From JALOLG01 sp963722415 (GTDB taxonomy: Bacteria; Actinomycetota; Acidimicrobiia; Acidimicrobiales; Ilumatobacteraceae), in contig CAVRNI010000058.1 in NCBI GenBank assembly GCA_963722415.1, positions 1-64,000 of the forward strand: 64,000 nt of DNA, in the 5' to 3' direction. Within the stretch, counting starts at the first letter, position 1. Every line of letters begins with the position of its first letter. Below are positions 52,481 through 62,285 of the stretch, one piece after another. The notes beneath the pieces were generated by a model. That model searched no databases and was not told where the DNA came from. It was given only the letters and a program-made list of their open reading frames with translations. The translations under genes were made by a program, and so were the position numbers.

Positions 52481-53578
52481 CCGCGCCACATGTCGGTTTC
52501 GTGCTCGAGCAGACCCTCGGCCACATCACCCACACCGACAACCTCCGTCGACTCGTTCCTCGCAATGACGCGATCGAAGCGACGTTCCTTCCGATCGCGT
52601 TCGGGGTCGAGGGCCTCGCGGCGCGGGTGCCCGGCTACGGGAACTGGACGATTCGTGCCGGGCTGCGAGCGCGTCGTCGCGATCCGTCACGCCCGTCGCG
52701 AGAAGCAGTTCGACGCGATGTTCGTCCACACCCAGGTTCCCGCCGTGCTGATCCCCGATCTGGTGAAGCGCGTTCCCACCGTGGTCTCACTCGACGCAAC
52801 GCCACGCCAGTACGACGAGCTGGGTGACCACTACGCGCACGCCACGTCCGGGGCACGTGTCGAACGACTCAAGTGGCGCGCCAACCGTCTCTGCTTCGAG
52901 CGGGCTGTCCACGTCGTCACCTGGTCAAGGTGGGCGAAGGCGGGGTTGGTCGACGACTACGGCATCGATCCCGACCGCATCACGGTGATCCCGCCGGGCG
53001 TCGATCCGTCGACGTGGGCGAAGTCGCCGTCCGAATCCGAGCCGGCGGGCGAACCGGTGCGGATACTTTTTGTCGGCGCCGACCTGCGACGCAAGGGCGG
53101 CACCCACTTGATCGAGGCCTACCGGACCTTGCGTGCCGACACCTCCCTCCCACCGGTCGAGCTGCACCTGGTCACCCGTGCCCCGGTCGACGACGAGCCA
53201 GGCATTGTCATCCACACCGGGATGCAGCCGAACAGCCCGGCGCTGATCGACCTCTATCACCGGAGTCATGTCTTCTGCCTGCCCACCCTCGGCGACTGTT
53301 TGCCGATGGTGCTCTCGGAGGCGGGCGCCGCCAACCTGCCGCTCGTCTCCACGGCGGTCGGCGCGATCCATGAGATCGTCAGGGATGCCGACACCGGATA
53401 CCTCGTGGCACCCGGCGACGTGGCCGCGCTGACCGGGCGGTTGCGCGACCTGGTGGTCGACGGTGCACTCCGCGATCGTCTCGGGACCCGAGCGGCAGCC
53501 CTGGTGAACGAGCAGTTCGATGCTGCCAAGAACGCATCGGCGCTCGTCGACCTGATGGCCGAGACGGCCCGTCGCTGA
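52477..53578 (+). CDS. Family-4 (GT1-group) glycosyltransferase (frameshifted)
   Basis: About 366 residues. The natural start MTAPHVGFVLEQTLGHITHT (52477) changes frame near 52665 and continues REKQFDAMFVHTQVPAVLIP. GT-B features: VTWSRWAKAGLVDDYGIDPD, VIPPGVDPSTWAK, RILFVGADLRRKGGTHLIEA and the C-terminal donor site FCLPTLGDCLPMVLSEAGAA (E-x7-E region) with PLVSTAVGAIHEIVRDADTG. It is a retaining transferase using nucleotide sugars. It is coupled to glycosyltransferase A by ATGA. Confidence 0.9.
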
Positions 53579-53643
53579 CGTGTGACGCGCCACCGCCGAG
53601 CCCCGTCGGATCTGCAACCGGTCGTGCTACCTTGCGTCCCACG

Positions 53644-54658
53644 ATGAACCCGCAGCCTCCGCTCGTCAGCGTCGTGACTCCGTTCTACAACACGGCTGAC
53701 TACCTTGCCGAGTGCATCGAGAGTGTTCTCGACCAGGACTATCCGAACTTCGAGTACATCCTCGTCGACAACCAGAGCACCGATGGGTCCTCGGAGATCG
53801 CGCAGAAGTACGCAAGTCTCCATCCCGGAATTCGTCTGGTCCGCACCGAGCAGTTCCTCACCCAGGTGCAGAACTACAACTTCGCACTTCGGCAGATCTC
53901 GGAGGACAGCCAGTACTGCAAGATCTGTCAAGCAGACGACTGGCTGTATCCCCGCTGCCTGACCGAGATGGTCGCGGTCGGGGAGCAACACCCGACGACC
54001 ACCATCATCAGTTCGTACTCGCTACAAGGATCTGAGGTCGTCTCAACCGGGGTGTCGCCCGAGATCTCGTTGCTGTCCGGTCGAGACGCGTGTCGCAAGT
54101 ACTTCCTCGACGGTGTGTTCCTCTTCGGGAGCCCGACGACGGTGCTCTACCGCTCGAACATCATTCGTGAACACGGCGACCACTTCTACGAAGAGGGCCG
54201 GCTGCACGAGGACACCGAGTTGGCGTTCGACGTCCTACGCGAGTCCGACTTGGGGTTCGCTCACCAGATCCTGAGCTTTCTCCGGGTCGACGAGGCATCG
54301 ATCACGGGCGCCCGCGAGGATCTGCTCCCGAAGGATCTCGACCGGATGATCGTGACGGCGCGATACAGCAGGCACTTCCTCAGTGCGGACGAGTACTCGG
54401 AACTGATCAGATCGACCGCGCCTCGCGTACCACCGACGACTCGCCGAGCGAGTGCTACGCGGTCTCTTCCATCCGGCACCCGCGTCGTTCTGGCGATACC
54501 ACCGCCAGGGTCTCGCGACCGTTGGCGAACGACTCCACTACGAGCTCCTCGTTCGCGGGCTCATTGCGGCGATGTTCGGGGTCTTGCTCCGTCCGGCTGA
54601 CGCGATGCAGGCGGTACGGCGAGTCAGGAAACGCCGAAGCGCATCCCGGCATCATTGA
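53644..54658 (+). CDS. Family-2 glycosyltransferase B (frameshifted)
   Basis: About 337 residues starting MNPQPPLVSVVTPFYNTADY. LVDNQSTDGSSEIAQKYA is the donor pocket and KICQADDWLYPRCLTEMV the DxD metal site. FGSPTTVLYRSNIIREHGDH and EDTELAFDVLRESDLGFAHQ match the acceptor-side motifs. Near 54415 the frame changes to one encoding LAERVLRGLFHPAPASFWRY and HYELLVRGLIAAMFGVLLRP, ending RRSASRHH at 54658. The 3' end overlaps the convergent secreted-protein gene by 7 bp. Confidence 0.86.
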
Positions 54659-56652
54659 GTCACGGCGACCGAATCCAAATGCCACGTGGTCGAGATGACA
54701 GAGCCATCCTTGGTCGGCGTGTAGTACTTGAACTCGAGCATCACCTTCGACGGCCCGGACGGGAACTTCCCGGGGCGGGAATGGGAGAGCAGCACCGCGC
54801 CGCTGACCGGGTCGGAGACGGTCGTCGTCAACGTCCCTGCGCCGTCGTCCGTGAAGCACATCGGGTAGCGGGTCGCCACATCGGCGTTGGCGTCGAACGA
54901 CTTGGCCTGGTTCACGTTGCCGTTGATGCCCAGTTTGCCGAGCCACGCCGACGGACCTGACCACAGCATGACCGCGTAGTCAGAGCGGGGATAGATGACG
55001 ACCTCGGGACGGCCGGCGACCGACGAGGCGATCGACGCATCGGCGAACATGTCCGGCGCGGACGCCGGGATGACCCCGACCTCGAACCACTGGCGGGTGC
55101 CCATGTCGGTCAGGTTCACTTCCCAGCACACGGAGGCGGCCCCGGACATGCTGAACGTCTGGTTCGGCGAGACCCAGGCGATCGAGTATCCCGACGCGTC
55201 GCCTTCGGAGATCATGAGGTGCTTGGCACACTCGTAGAAGCTCTCGTCCGGGTTCGACCGGTGGACGATCCGCTTCTGATCGGGGGTCGAACAGGCCAAG
55301 CTGTGATCGGCGGGCCACTCGGTCTGGCCGACGAGGGTGTCGTCGCGACGCCAGAGAGCATGGCGGAACTGGCTCTGGAGTTGGCCGGGTGTGTTGAAGT
55401 CGGCGTAGAAGTCGGCGCCGGCCGGAGCACCACTGCCGTCGCCACTGTCACCCTCGTCGGACCTGGTGTCGAGGAGGCGGACCGGCGAGATCGAGGTGTA
55501 ACCGGTGGTGAACCACCCGTTGACGTCGGCGATCAGCTCGGTGTCGGTGTCGGCCGTCAGCAGGCACACCTTGCCGTTCGTGCCGATCTTGACGATCGCC
55601 GAGTTGGCGACGGGTGCGCCGACGCCGTAGTTGAGGTTCGAAGCCGTCGGCAGGGTTTCACCGCACGGCCACGCGGTCGCGAAGCCGGTGCCGCGGGCTT
55701 CGGCTGATGTGATGTTGAGCACGACCGCGGTGGCGGCGTTGGGCACGCCGGCTCGTCCCCTCACTTGCAGCTCGTAGATCTGGCCGGCGCGGCGGAGTCC
55801 TTCTCCGGCGCTCACGCCGTCGGCCGTGGTCTGTCCAGGACGGGTGTCGAGCACACGCACCGGCGACGTCGACGTGTATCCGGATCCCGACGGGAAGTAG
55901 CCGTTGATGTCGGCGATCAACTGCGTGCTGGTGTCGGCCGTGAACAGGCACACCTTGCCGCCGGTACCGACCTTGACGATCGCCGAGTTGGCGACCGGTG
56001 CGCCGACCCCGTAGTTGAGGTTCGACGCGTTCGGACGCGACGAGCCACAGGGATAGGCAGTGGCGAAGCCGGTCCCGTTGGCTTCGGCAGATGTCACGTT
56101 GAGCACCACGGCCGCGGCGTTGCCGGGCACACCTGCCCGACCGGTCACCTGCAGCTCGGTGGTCGTGCCGGAGGTGCGGAGTCCCTCGCTGGCGGCGACA
56201 CCGTCGACGGTGGTCAGCCCTGGCCGTGTGTCGAGCAGCCGCATCGGCGATGGCGTCGTGGTGTAGCCGGAGCCGGCCGGGAACCAGCCGTTCACGTCGG
56301 CGATCAGCTGGGTGTCGGAGTCGGCGGTGAACAGGCACACCTTGCCACCGGTGCCGATCTTGACGATCGCCGAGTTGGCGATCGGTGCGCCGACTCCGTA
56401 GTTGAGGTTCGACGCGTTCGGACGGGCCGTTCCACAGGGATAGGCGGACACGAACCCAGTGCCTTTGGCGTCGGCGGACGTGATGTTGAGCACCACGGCA
56501 GTGGCGTCGGCTGGCACACCGGCACGACCGGTCACCTGGAGCTCGTACGTCGTCCCGGCCTTTTGGATCGCCTGGGTGAACTCACCGCCGGCGACGATGG
56601 CGGGAACTGCAATCGCGCCGCACATGACGACGAGTGACGTGGCTCGCTTCAT
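54652..56652 (-). CDS. Secreted protein with three ~120-residue repeats and a C-terminal lectin-like domain
   Basis: 666 residues from MKRATSLVVMCGAIAVPAIV, an N-terminal signal peptide. Three repeats follow, each with ELQVTGRAGVP, VVLNITSA, GTGF, YPCG, NLNYGVGAP, NSAIVKIGT, GGKVCLFTAD and DLIADVNGWF-like strands and ending RLLDTR (or RVLDTR). Paired Cys in YPCG and KVCLF suggest a disulfide in each. The last 240 residues (FYADFNTPGQLQSQFRHALW, then SVCWEVNLTDMGTRQWFEVG) look like a concanavalin-like beta-sandwich. GAGAGGTCA precedes the ATG; a minus-strand TTGACA (56797-56802) may be the -35 box. It is probably a surface carbohydrate-binding or adhesion protein. Confidence 0.8.
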   Translation of the reverse strand: MKRATSLVVMCGAIAVPAIVAGGEFTQAIQKAGTTYELQVTGRAGVPADATAVVLNITSADAKGTGFVSAYPCGTARPNASNLNYGVGAPIANSAIVKIGTGGKVCLFTADSDTQLIADVNGWFPAGSGYTTTPSPMRLLDTRPGLTTVDGVAASEGLRTSGTTTELQVTGRAGVPGNAAAVVLNVTSAEANGTGFATAYPCGSSRPNASNLNYGVGAPVANSAIVKVGTGGKVCLFTADTSTQLIADINGYFPSGSGYTSTSPVRVLDTRPGQTTADGVSAGEGLRRAGQIYELQVRGRAGVPNAATAVVLNITSAEARGTGFATAWPCGETLPTASNLNYGVGAPVANSAIVKIGTNGKVCLLTADTDTELIADVNGWFTTGYTSISPVRLLDTRSDEGDSGDGSGAPAGADFYADFNTPGQLQSQFRHALWRRDDTLVGQTEWPADHSLACSTPDQKRIVHRSNPDESFYECAKHLMISEGDASGYSIAWVSPNQTFSMSGAASVCWEVNLTDMGTRQWFEVGVIPASAPDMFADASIASSVAGRPEVVIYPRSDYAVMLWSGPSAWLGKLGINGNVNQAKSFDANADVATRYPMCFTDDGAGTLTTTVSDPVSGAVLLSHSRPGKFPSGPSKVMLEFKYYTPTKDGSVISTTWHLDSVAVTQ

Positions 56653-57169
56653 TGACCTCTCCCAGCTGAGTGCTCGCGGCCGCCCGATCGAATCCGTCGC
56701 GAACGCATCGTTCTCATCGGCGTGGCTTGTCGAGAACTTGAGGAAGCGGCGGGTTCGGGCGACTGTGCACCGAAATGTTGCAGTTACCTTACAGCATGTC
56801 AATTGGATGACACAGCACCGGACAGGCGTCACCCCAACGCCTGAAGCCCTCCGCCGGACATCGTGGCACGTTTGGCGTGACCTGGGAAAGCGGCGGCTAC
56901 GCGTCGCCGCGAGCGCGTAGACCGGAGTCGCCCACGCAGGGCGCTGAGCACCCGACTCCGCCCGCCATCTCGATCACCGAGCGCGGTGAATGGTCAACAA
57001 CACCAACGATTTGCGCGCACGCCGCCACGTTCAGTGTCTTTCGAATGACAAATGGCACAAAACGTGACGAAGATCTCAAATAATCGTCTCGGGTTGGTGT
57101 GTCGCGCGTGATAGACATGTTCCGGACGGGTCGCACGGCGGTGCGAACGCAGCGGGAAAGGCGAGGAAG
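56653..57169. other. Divergent promoter region of the secreted-protein and sugar-transferase genes
   Basis: This 517-bp gap is less G+C-rich than its surroundings. It holds the TTGACA box for the minus-strand gene (56797-56802) and a TCACCG-AGCG-CGGTGA inverted repeat at 56974-56989 that may be an operator or attenuator. No convincing gene lies within it; short frames in both directions lack ribosome binding sites. Confidence 0.5.
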
Positions 57170-58657
57170 TTGAGCGGGAATCTATTGGAGTCTGCGGGCT
57201 TGGCGGCCGCAACCCCGGGGCGAAGTGGTGTCGCCCCGATCGTGCACGACACGGGCGGAGTTTCGGTCGAGCCGATCGCCCTCAAGCAACGGCTGATGTG
57301 CGCGGACGCGGTGGCGATCTGCGTCGGGGTGTGTCTGGCGTTCCTCGTGCAGGAGACGCTGCGTCCGGTGCCGCGTCACATCTGGTCGACACACGGCCGG
57401 CTGCTGGCCGTCAGCATTCCGGTGTGGATCATCGCGATGGGGATGAACAAGCTGTACACGGCGCGCGCCAACGAGCGGCGGACGGAGGAGTTCCGTCGCA
57501 TCTTCGCCGCGACGGGTGCCGGTGTGGGCAGCGTCATCGCGATCGCCTTCGCATCGCAGTACAAGGAGCTCTCCCGCCTCTGGGTGATCGCCCTGTTCCT
57601 CAGCGTCAGCGGAGCATTGATCCTCGAGCGCAGCATCGCTCGCCGGATGTTCCTCAATCTCCGCAGGACCGGCCGCATCAGCCGCCGGGTCGTGATCGTG
57701 GGAACCGACGCTCACGCGATCGGCCTGCTGCACACGGTGCAGCGCAACGCCGACCTCGGCTATCACGTGGTGGGATTCGTCGGCGATGCCGACCTCGGCG
57801 AGCGCGGCGGCGTCTCGGTGCTCGGCACCTATGACGATCTCGAGCAGGTCATCGCCGAGACCAACTCGGTGGGCGTCATGATCTCGCTGTCGTCGGTGTC
57901 CGACACCCTCGTCAACACCATGACCCGCCGCCTCACGGACGGTGGATACCACGTGGCATTGTCGTCGAGCCTGCGTGACATCGACGTCACGCGGATCCGG
58001 CCCCAGTACCTCGGCGGCCGGGCGATGATCTACGTCGAGCCGACCATCCGCAACGGATGGAGGGCGGCAGCCAAGCGGTTGTTCGACGTCGCGATCGCGA
58101 TCGTGGCGTTGCTGGCGACCCTTCCGGTCATCGCCGTCGTCGCCGTCGCCAACAGGTTGAAGTCGCGTGGTCCGATCTTCTTCCGTCAGATCAGGGTTGG
58201 TCGAGACGGTCAGCTGTTCGAGATCATCAAGTTGCGGACGATGGTGGTCGACGCCGAGGCCCGCAAGGCCGAGTTGATGGATCAGAACGAGAGCGACGGC
58301 GCCCTGTTCAAGATCCGCAACGACCCGCGGGTCACGCCGATCGGGCGCTACCTGCGCAAGTTCTCGCTCGACGAGCTGCCCCAGTTCTGGAACGTGCTGC
58401 GCGGCGAGATGAGCGTCGTCGGCCCACGCCCGGCACTCCCCGACGAGGTCGCCAAGTGGCCGGCCGACGCCCACGAACGGTTGCGGGTCCTGCCCGGGAT
58501 CACCGGCATGTGGCAGGTTTCGGGCCGCTCCGACACCTCGTTCGACGAGTACAAGCGGCTCGACATGTACTACGTCGACAACTGGTCGCTGCTCCACGAT
58601 CTCAACATCGTGGCCAAGACCTTCGGTGCCGTCGCCTCCAGCCGCGGCGCCGCCTGA
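57170..58657 (+). CDS. Polyprenyl-phosphate sugar (undecaprenyl) phosphotransferase
   Basis: 495 residues. Four to five N-terminal membrane helices (CADAVAICVGVCLAFLVQET, and LLAVSIPVWIIAMGMNKL) are followed by a CoA_binding_3-like nucleotide domain (VVIVGTDAHAIGLLHTVQRN) and the bacterial sugar transferase domain: KRLFDVAIAIVALLATLPVI, RVGRDGQLFEIIKLRTMVVD, YLRKFSLDELPQFWNVLRGE, then MSVVGPRPALPDEVAKW and LPGITGMWQVSGRSDTSFDE. It loads the first sugar phosphate onto undecaprenyl phosphate and starts the repeat unit. The TTG start has AAAGG/GAGGAAG upstream. It is the priming enzyme of the locus. Confidence 0.94.
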   Translation: MSGNLLESAGLAAATPGRSGVAPIVHDTGGVSVEPIALKQRLMCADAVAICVGVCLAFLVQETLRPVPRHIWSTHGRLLAVSIPVWIIAMGMNKLYTARANERRTEEFRRIFAATGAGVGSVIAIAFASQYKELSRLWVIALFLSVSGALILERSIARRMFLNLRRTGRISRRVVIVGTDAHAIGLLHTVQRNADLGYHVVGFVGDADLGERGGVSVLGTYDDLEQVIAETNSVGVMISLSSVSDTLVNTMTRRLTDGGYHVALSSSLRDIDVTRIRPQYLGGRAMIYVEPTIRNGWRAAAKRLFDVAIAIVALLATLPVIAVVAVANRLKSRGPIFFRQIRVGRDGQLFEIIKLRTMVVDAEARKAELMDQNESDGALFKIRNDPRVTPIGRYLRKFSLDELPQFWNVLRGEMSVVGPRPALPDEVAKWPADAHERLRVLPGITGMWQVSGRSDTSFDEYKRLDMYYVDNWSLLHDLNIVAKTFGAVASSRGAA

Positions 58658-58686
58658 CACGTCTCGCCTGATTCCGTCTCGACGCT

Positions 58687-58701
58687 GCTGTCGGTGACAG
58701 C
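58687..58701 (+). terminator. Short hairpin after the sugar transferase gene
   Basis: GCTGTC (58687-58692) and GACAGC (58696-58701) pair around GGT, 30 bp after the stop and 15 bp before the next gene. It has no T-tract; weak evidence. Confidence 0.35.
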
Positions 58702-58715
58702 CGGCGCGCCATACG

Positions 58716-59438
58716 GTGTCTGACGTGGTGTCTCCCGAAGGTAGTTACCCCGACCGTTGCTGCACGGTGGTCGAGCTCAGGCAATACACGCTGCACCCCT
58801 CCCGGCGCGACGACCTGATCGAGCTGTTCGATCGCGAGTTCGTCGAGACCCAGGAGGCGGCCGGCATGCACATCGTCGGTCAGTTCCGTGATCTCGACGA
58901 CCCGGACCGGTTCGTGTGGATCCGGGGGTTCACCGACATGTCGAGCCGGCACGCGGCGTTGCAGAATTTCTACGGAGGGCCGGTGTGGAAGGAGCACCGC
59001 GCGGCAGCGGCGTCGACGATGATCGACTCGGATGACGTGTTGCTGCTGAAACCGGCGTACGACGACGCCGGTCTCGCGCATCCGCCAGCACCACGGCCGT
59101 CGGCGGTCGACGCGGCCGGGTCGGCATCGACGATCGTGGCAACGATCCACGTACTGACGGAGCCGCTGGACACGGACCATGTCCGCGACTTTGCGGCCGA
59201 ATCCGACGCCGTCGCCGAGGCGCATGGCGCGCGGCCGCTGGCGTGGTACGTGACGGAGCCGGCCGAGAACACGTTCGCGGCTCTTCCCGTACGTACCGAC
59301 GTGTCAGTGCTGGTCAGCCTCACCGCGTTCGACGACGAGGAGCACCATCGCGCCTTCGGGACCGGGCACGCGGCCCGGGGAGCGGTGAGCTCGTCCCAGT
59401 TGCGACTCGCGCCCACGTCGCGATCCCAGCTGCGCTGA
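58716..59438 (+). CDS. NIPSNAP-family protein
   Basis: 240 residues. The N-terminal half is a NIPSNAP ferredoxin-like domain: VVELRQYTLHPSRRDDLIEL, then FVETQEAAGMHIVGQFRDLD and FVWIRGFTDMSSRHAALQNF with FYGGPVWKEHR. The C-terminal half (TIVATIHVLTEPLDTDHVRD) is a second, degenerate barrel. NIPSNAP proteins form dimers; bacterial members are uncharacterised. It starts with GTG and has no clear ribosome binding site. Confidence 0.85.
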   Translation: MSDVVSPEGSYPDRCCTVVELRQYTLHPSRRDDLIELFDREFVETQEAAGMHIVGQFRDLDDPDRFVWIRGFTDMSSRHAALQNFYGGPVWKEHRAAAASTMIDSDDVLLLKPAYDDAGLAHPPAPRPSAVDAAGSASTIVATIHVLTEPLDTDHVRDFAAESDAVAEAHGARPLAWYVTEPAENTFAALPVRTDVSVLVSLTAFDDEEHHRAFGTGHAARGAVSSSQLRLAPTSRSQLR

Positions 59439-59490
59439 ACGGGCGACGGCGACCAGCCGTTGATCGGCTGTGCGTGGTGGAATTGCGCCG

Positions 59491-60353
59491 TGACAGATCG
59501 ACCCGCCCACGACCGCGCCCGAAGGCGACCTCGAGACGTACACGGTCGCGCCGTTCAGCCACGACGGTGCGACCCACGACGTGTACCGCAAGGGCGCCGG
59601 TCCGGCGGTCATCGTGATCACCGAGATGCCCGGCATCTCGCCACTCGTCCTCGGGTTCGCCGACCGCGTCGTCGCCCTCGGTTGTACGGCGGTTTTGCCC
59701 GACCTGTTCGGCACCGCTGGTCGCGACCCGACCGCCGGCGGCCGGCGCCAGAACACGGCGTACGGGATGCGTTCGATGGCAGGGTGCGTGCGTCAGTCGC
59801 GAGTTCACGGTGTTCGCGACCGGCCGCACCTCACGCGTGATCGGCTGGTTGCGGGCGCTCGCCGCTCACGAGCACGACCGGCTCGGCGGGCCGGGTGTCG
59901 GTGTCGTCGGGATGTGCTTCACGGGCGGCTTCGCGCTCGGCGATGGCCGTCGACCGGCGCGTCGTGGCGCCGGTGCTCTCGCAGCCGTCACTCCCGCTTC
60001 CGATCACGAAGCGTCGCAAGCGCACGATCGACTGCAGCCCGGCCGAGCTCGACATGGTCGCCGTCCGGTGCGCGACCGAGGGTCTCTGCGTGCTCGGGTT
60101 GAGGTTCGACGGCGACCCGTTCGTGCCGGTCGAGCGGTTCGACTTCCTTCGCAAACGGCTCGGCGACGGTTTCGTCGCGATCGAGCTCGATCAGGCCGAT
60201 GGCAACCCGGCCGAGACACTGGCCAAGCACCACTCGGTCCTGACCGGCGGGCTCATCGACGAACCCGGCGAACCGACGCGCGATGCACTCGATCAAGTGC
60301 TCGCGTTGTTCCGGAGCAAGCTGCTGGGCGAGGTGTCATCGACCGACGGGTGA
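59491..60353 (+). CDS. Dienelactone hydrolase family protein (several frame changes)
   Basis: About 285 residues. GTG at 59491 (VTDRPAHD) changes frame near 59515 and continues LETYTVAPFSHDGATHDVYR, then GPAVIVITEMPGISPLVLGF and GCTAVLPDLFGTAGRDP. Near 59790 the frame changes again to TSRVIGWLRALAAHEHDRLG and VGVVGMCFTGGFAL, with the active cysteine in GMCFTGG as in dienelactone hydrolases. A third change near 59950 leads to RRVVAPVLSQPSLPLPITKR and FLRKRLGDGFVAIELDQADG, ending LLGEVSSTDG. It hydrolyses lactones or esters of ring-cleavage products; the pathway is not visible here. Confidence 0.8.
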
Positions 60354-60390
60354 GCGGCCGGCGATCGGCCCTGCGTGTCACACTCGGGTG

Positions 60391-61282
60391 GTGGCCCGTC
60401 CCCTCCGCGTCGCTGCGCTCCTACTGGCCGTCGTGGCGGCGACGCTCGGCCGCCGGGTGCACGGCGGAGCCCGACCTGCACGGCGACGAGGAGAATGTTG
60501 CGCTGACGACCGAGTCGAGCGCCACGAGCTCCACCACGACACGTGCCAGCACGACGACGCTGTCCACGACCACGACGATCGCTGCCGATGGCGACGCGTC
60601 CGTGGAAGCCAGCGTGTCCACCACATCGACCACCGTCCCGATCGCATCCACGACGACGAGCACGACCGTCGCCCTCACCGCTCCGACGGCGACCAGGTGC
60701 ACCACCGTTGCCCACATCGGTGACTCGACGGCCGTCGGGCTCTTCGAACCCGAGTACATGCCGGAGCCCGGCGACGCCCTTCCCGCGCAGTACGAGCGCG
60801 TCGGAGTTCGCGCGCTCTACACCGAGGTGTCCGGCGGCCGCTCGATCATCGAGACGATCGGAGGCGAGGAGAACGCCTTCGACACCGTCGTGCGTTTGCG
60901 GGAGATGGGCTATCAGGGGTGTTGGGTGGTCACGATCGGCACGAACGACGCCGCCAACGTGTCGATCGGCGGCGTACCAGATCTGACCACACGCCTCGAC
61001 CGGATGATGTTCCTGTTCGGTTCGGAGCCGGTGCTCTGGGTCGACGCGGTGACGCGTCTCGACGAGGGACCGTACGCGGACATCAACATGCAGTCCTGGA
61101 ACGAGGTGCTCGACGCGGCCGAGACGCGGTTCCCGACGCTGCGCGTCCTGCGATGGAGTGATGTCGCCCTGGACGAATGGTTCGTGTCCGACGGCATCCA
61201 CTACACGAGCGGCGGTGCCGCGTGGCGTTCCCATGCGATCGCCGACGCCCTCGTCGCGGCGTTCCCCGCGGCCGCGCCGTGA
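60391..61282 (+). CDS. SGNH/GDSL-hydrolase-like lipoprotein (frameshifted)
   Basis: About 296 residues. GTG at 60391 gives VARPLRVAALLLAVVAATLG; after a frame change near 60447 it continues AAGCTAEPDLHGDEENVALT, completing a lipobox. A Ser/Thr-rich linker (residues about 35-95) follows. The hydrolase has TVAHIGDSTAVGLFEPEY (block I GDS), WVVTIGTNDAANVSIGG (block III GTND) and FVSDGIHYTSGGAAW (Asp-x2-His). It is probably an extracytoplasmic acetylesterase; an acyltransferase role is possible near the exopolysaccharide genes. Confidence 0.82.
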
Positions 61283-61322
61283 CGAGGGAGGCGACGCGGT
61301 TCGCCATCTACGCTCGCCAGCG

Positions 61323-62285
61323 ATGAGAGCCGTCGCTGCCCGCCCGGCGGACAACGCGATGTTGCTGCTGCTGGCGACCGTGGTGGTGTGGGGATGCACT
61401 GGTCGGGTCATCGCCGTCGGTGCGCCACACAGCGAACCGCTCACGCTGACGACGTTGCGGGCGGTTCCAGCCGCGATCTTGCTCCTCGCCGCCCTCCCGT
61501 TCCTGCGCTGCCACCTGCCGCGACGACTCGACCTGTGGGTCTGGACGGCCGTCAGCGGGCTGTTGATGGTGACGGTGTTCCTCGCCGGCTTCACGGAGGC
61601 GGTCGTGCGAGCCGGTCCGGGCAACGCCATCGTGCTGGCGAGCACGACACCGTTCTTCGTCGTGATCCTCGGGTGGTTCGTCGCCGGTGAGCGGATCTCG
61701 TGGCAGGGCTTGGGTGGCCTCGTCATCGGCTTCTTGGGAGTCGTCCTCGTCGTCTCGAGCCAGCTCGGTGGCGACCAGGACGATCTGGCAGTCGGCATGG
61801 CGTTCGCGTTGGCGGCGGCGATGGGGTGGGCGGCCGGGACGTTCGTCGTCAAAGAGCTCGTCGTCCGCCACCCCGAGGTCGACCTGGTCGGCGTGACGGC
61901 CGGTCAGTACCTCGTGGGCGGCGCCGCGCTGCTCGTGCTGTCGACGTCGTTCGAAGGGTTCGGGGGGACCGAGTGGTCGTCCGGCGAGTTGTGGGTGTCG
62001 GTGGCGTTCGTCTCGATCGTCGGATGCGCGCTGGCGACGATCGCCTACTTCGCGGCCCTGCGGCGGTTGAGCGCGACCACGGCGACGGCCTGGTCGTTCC
62101 TGTCACCCGTCGTCGCCGTGCTCCTCGAGATCGCGCTCGGGAACATGCCGCGTCCCGTCGTGCTGGCCGGGATGGTGGTCACGATCGCGGGCGTCGCGAT
62201 CGTGAACGCGGCGCCGCAGCGCCCAGCTGTGCTCAGCCGAAGCGAACGGCGACGTCGGCGAGGATCGATCCCTCGTCCGGCGTGA
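61323..62285 (+). CDS. EamA/DMT-family transporter
   Basis: 320 residues with ten hydrophobic helices in two EamA halves: MLLLLATVVVWGCTGRVIAV to VVLVVSSQLGG, and GMAFALAAAMGWAAGTFVVK to ALGNMPRPVVLAGMVVTIAG. AVVRAGPGNAIVLASTTPFF and AYFAALRRLSATTATAWSFL are the typical repeats. A basic C-terminal tail (RSERRRRRGSIPRPA) overlaps the convergent TerB-like gene by 53 bp. It exports metabolites or amino acids; the substrate is unknown. Confidence 0.9.
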   Translation: MRAVAARPADNAMLLLLATVVVWGCTGRVIAVGAPHSEPLTLTTLRAVPAAILLLAALPFLRCHLPRRLDLWVWTAVSGLLMVTVFLAGFTEAVVRAGPGNAIVLASTTPFFVVILGWFVAGERISWQGLGGLVIGFLGVVLVVSSQLGGDQDDLAVGMAFALAAAMGWAAGTFVVKELVVRHPEVDLVGVTAGQYLVGGAALLVLSTSFEGFGGTEWSSGELWVSVAFVSIVGCALATIAYFAALRRLSATTATAWSFLSPVVAVLLEIALGNMPRPVVLAGMVVTIAGVAIVNAAPQRPAVLSRSERRRRRGSIPRPA

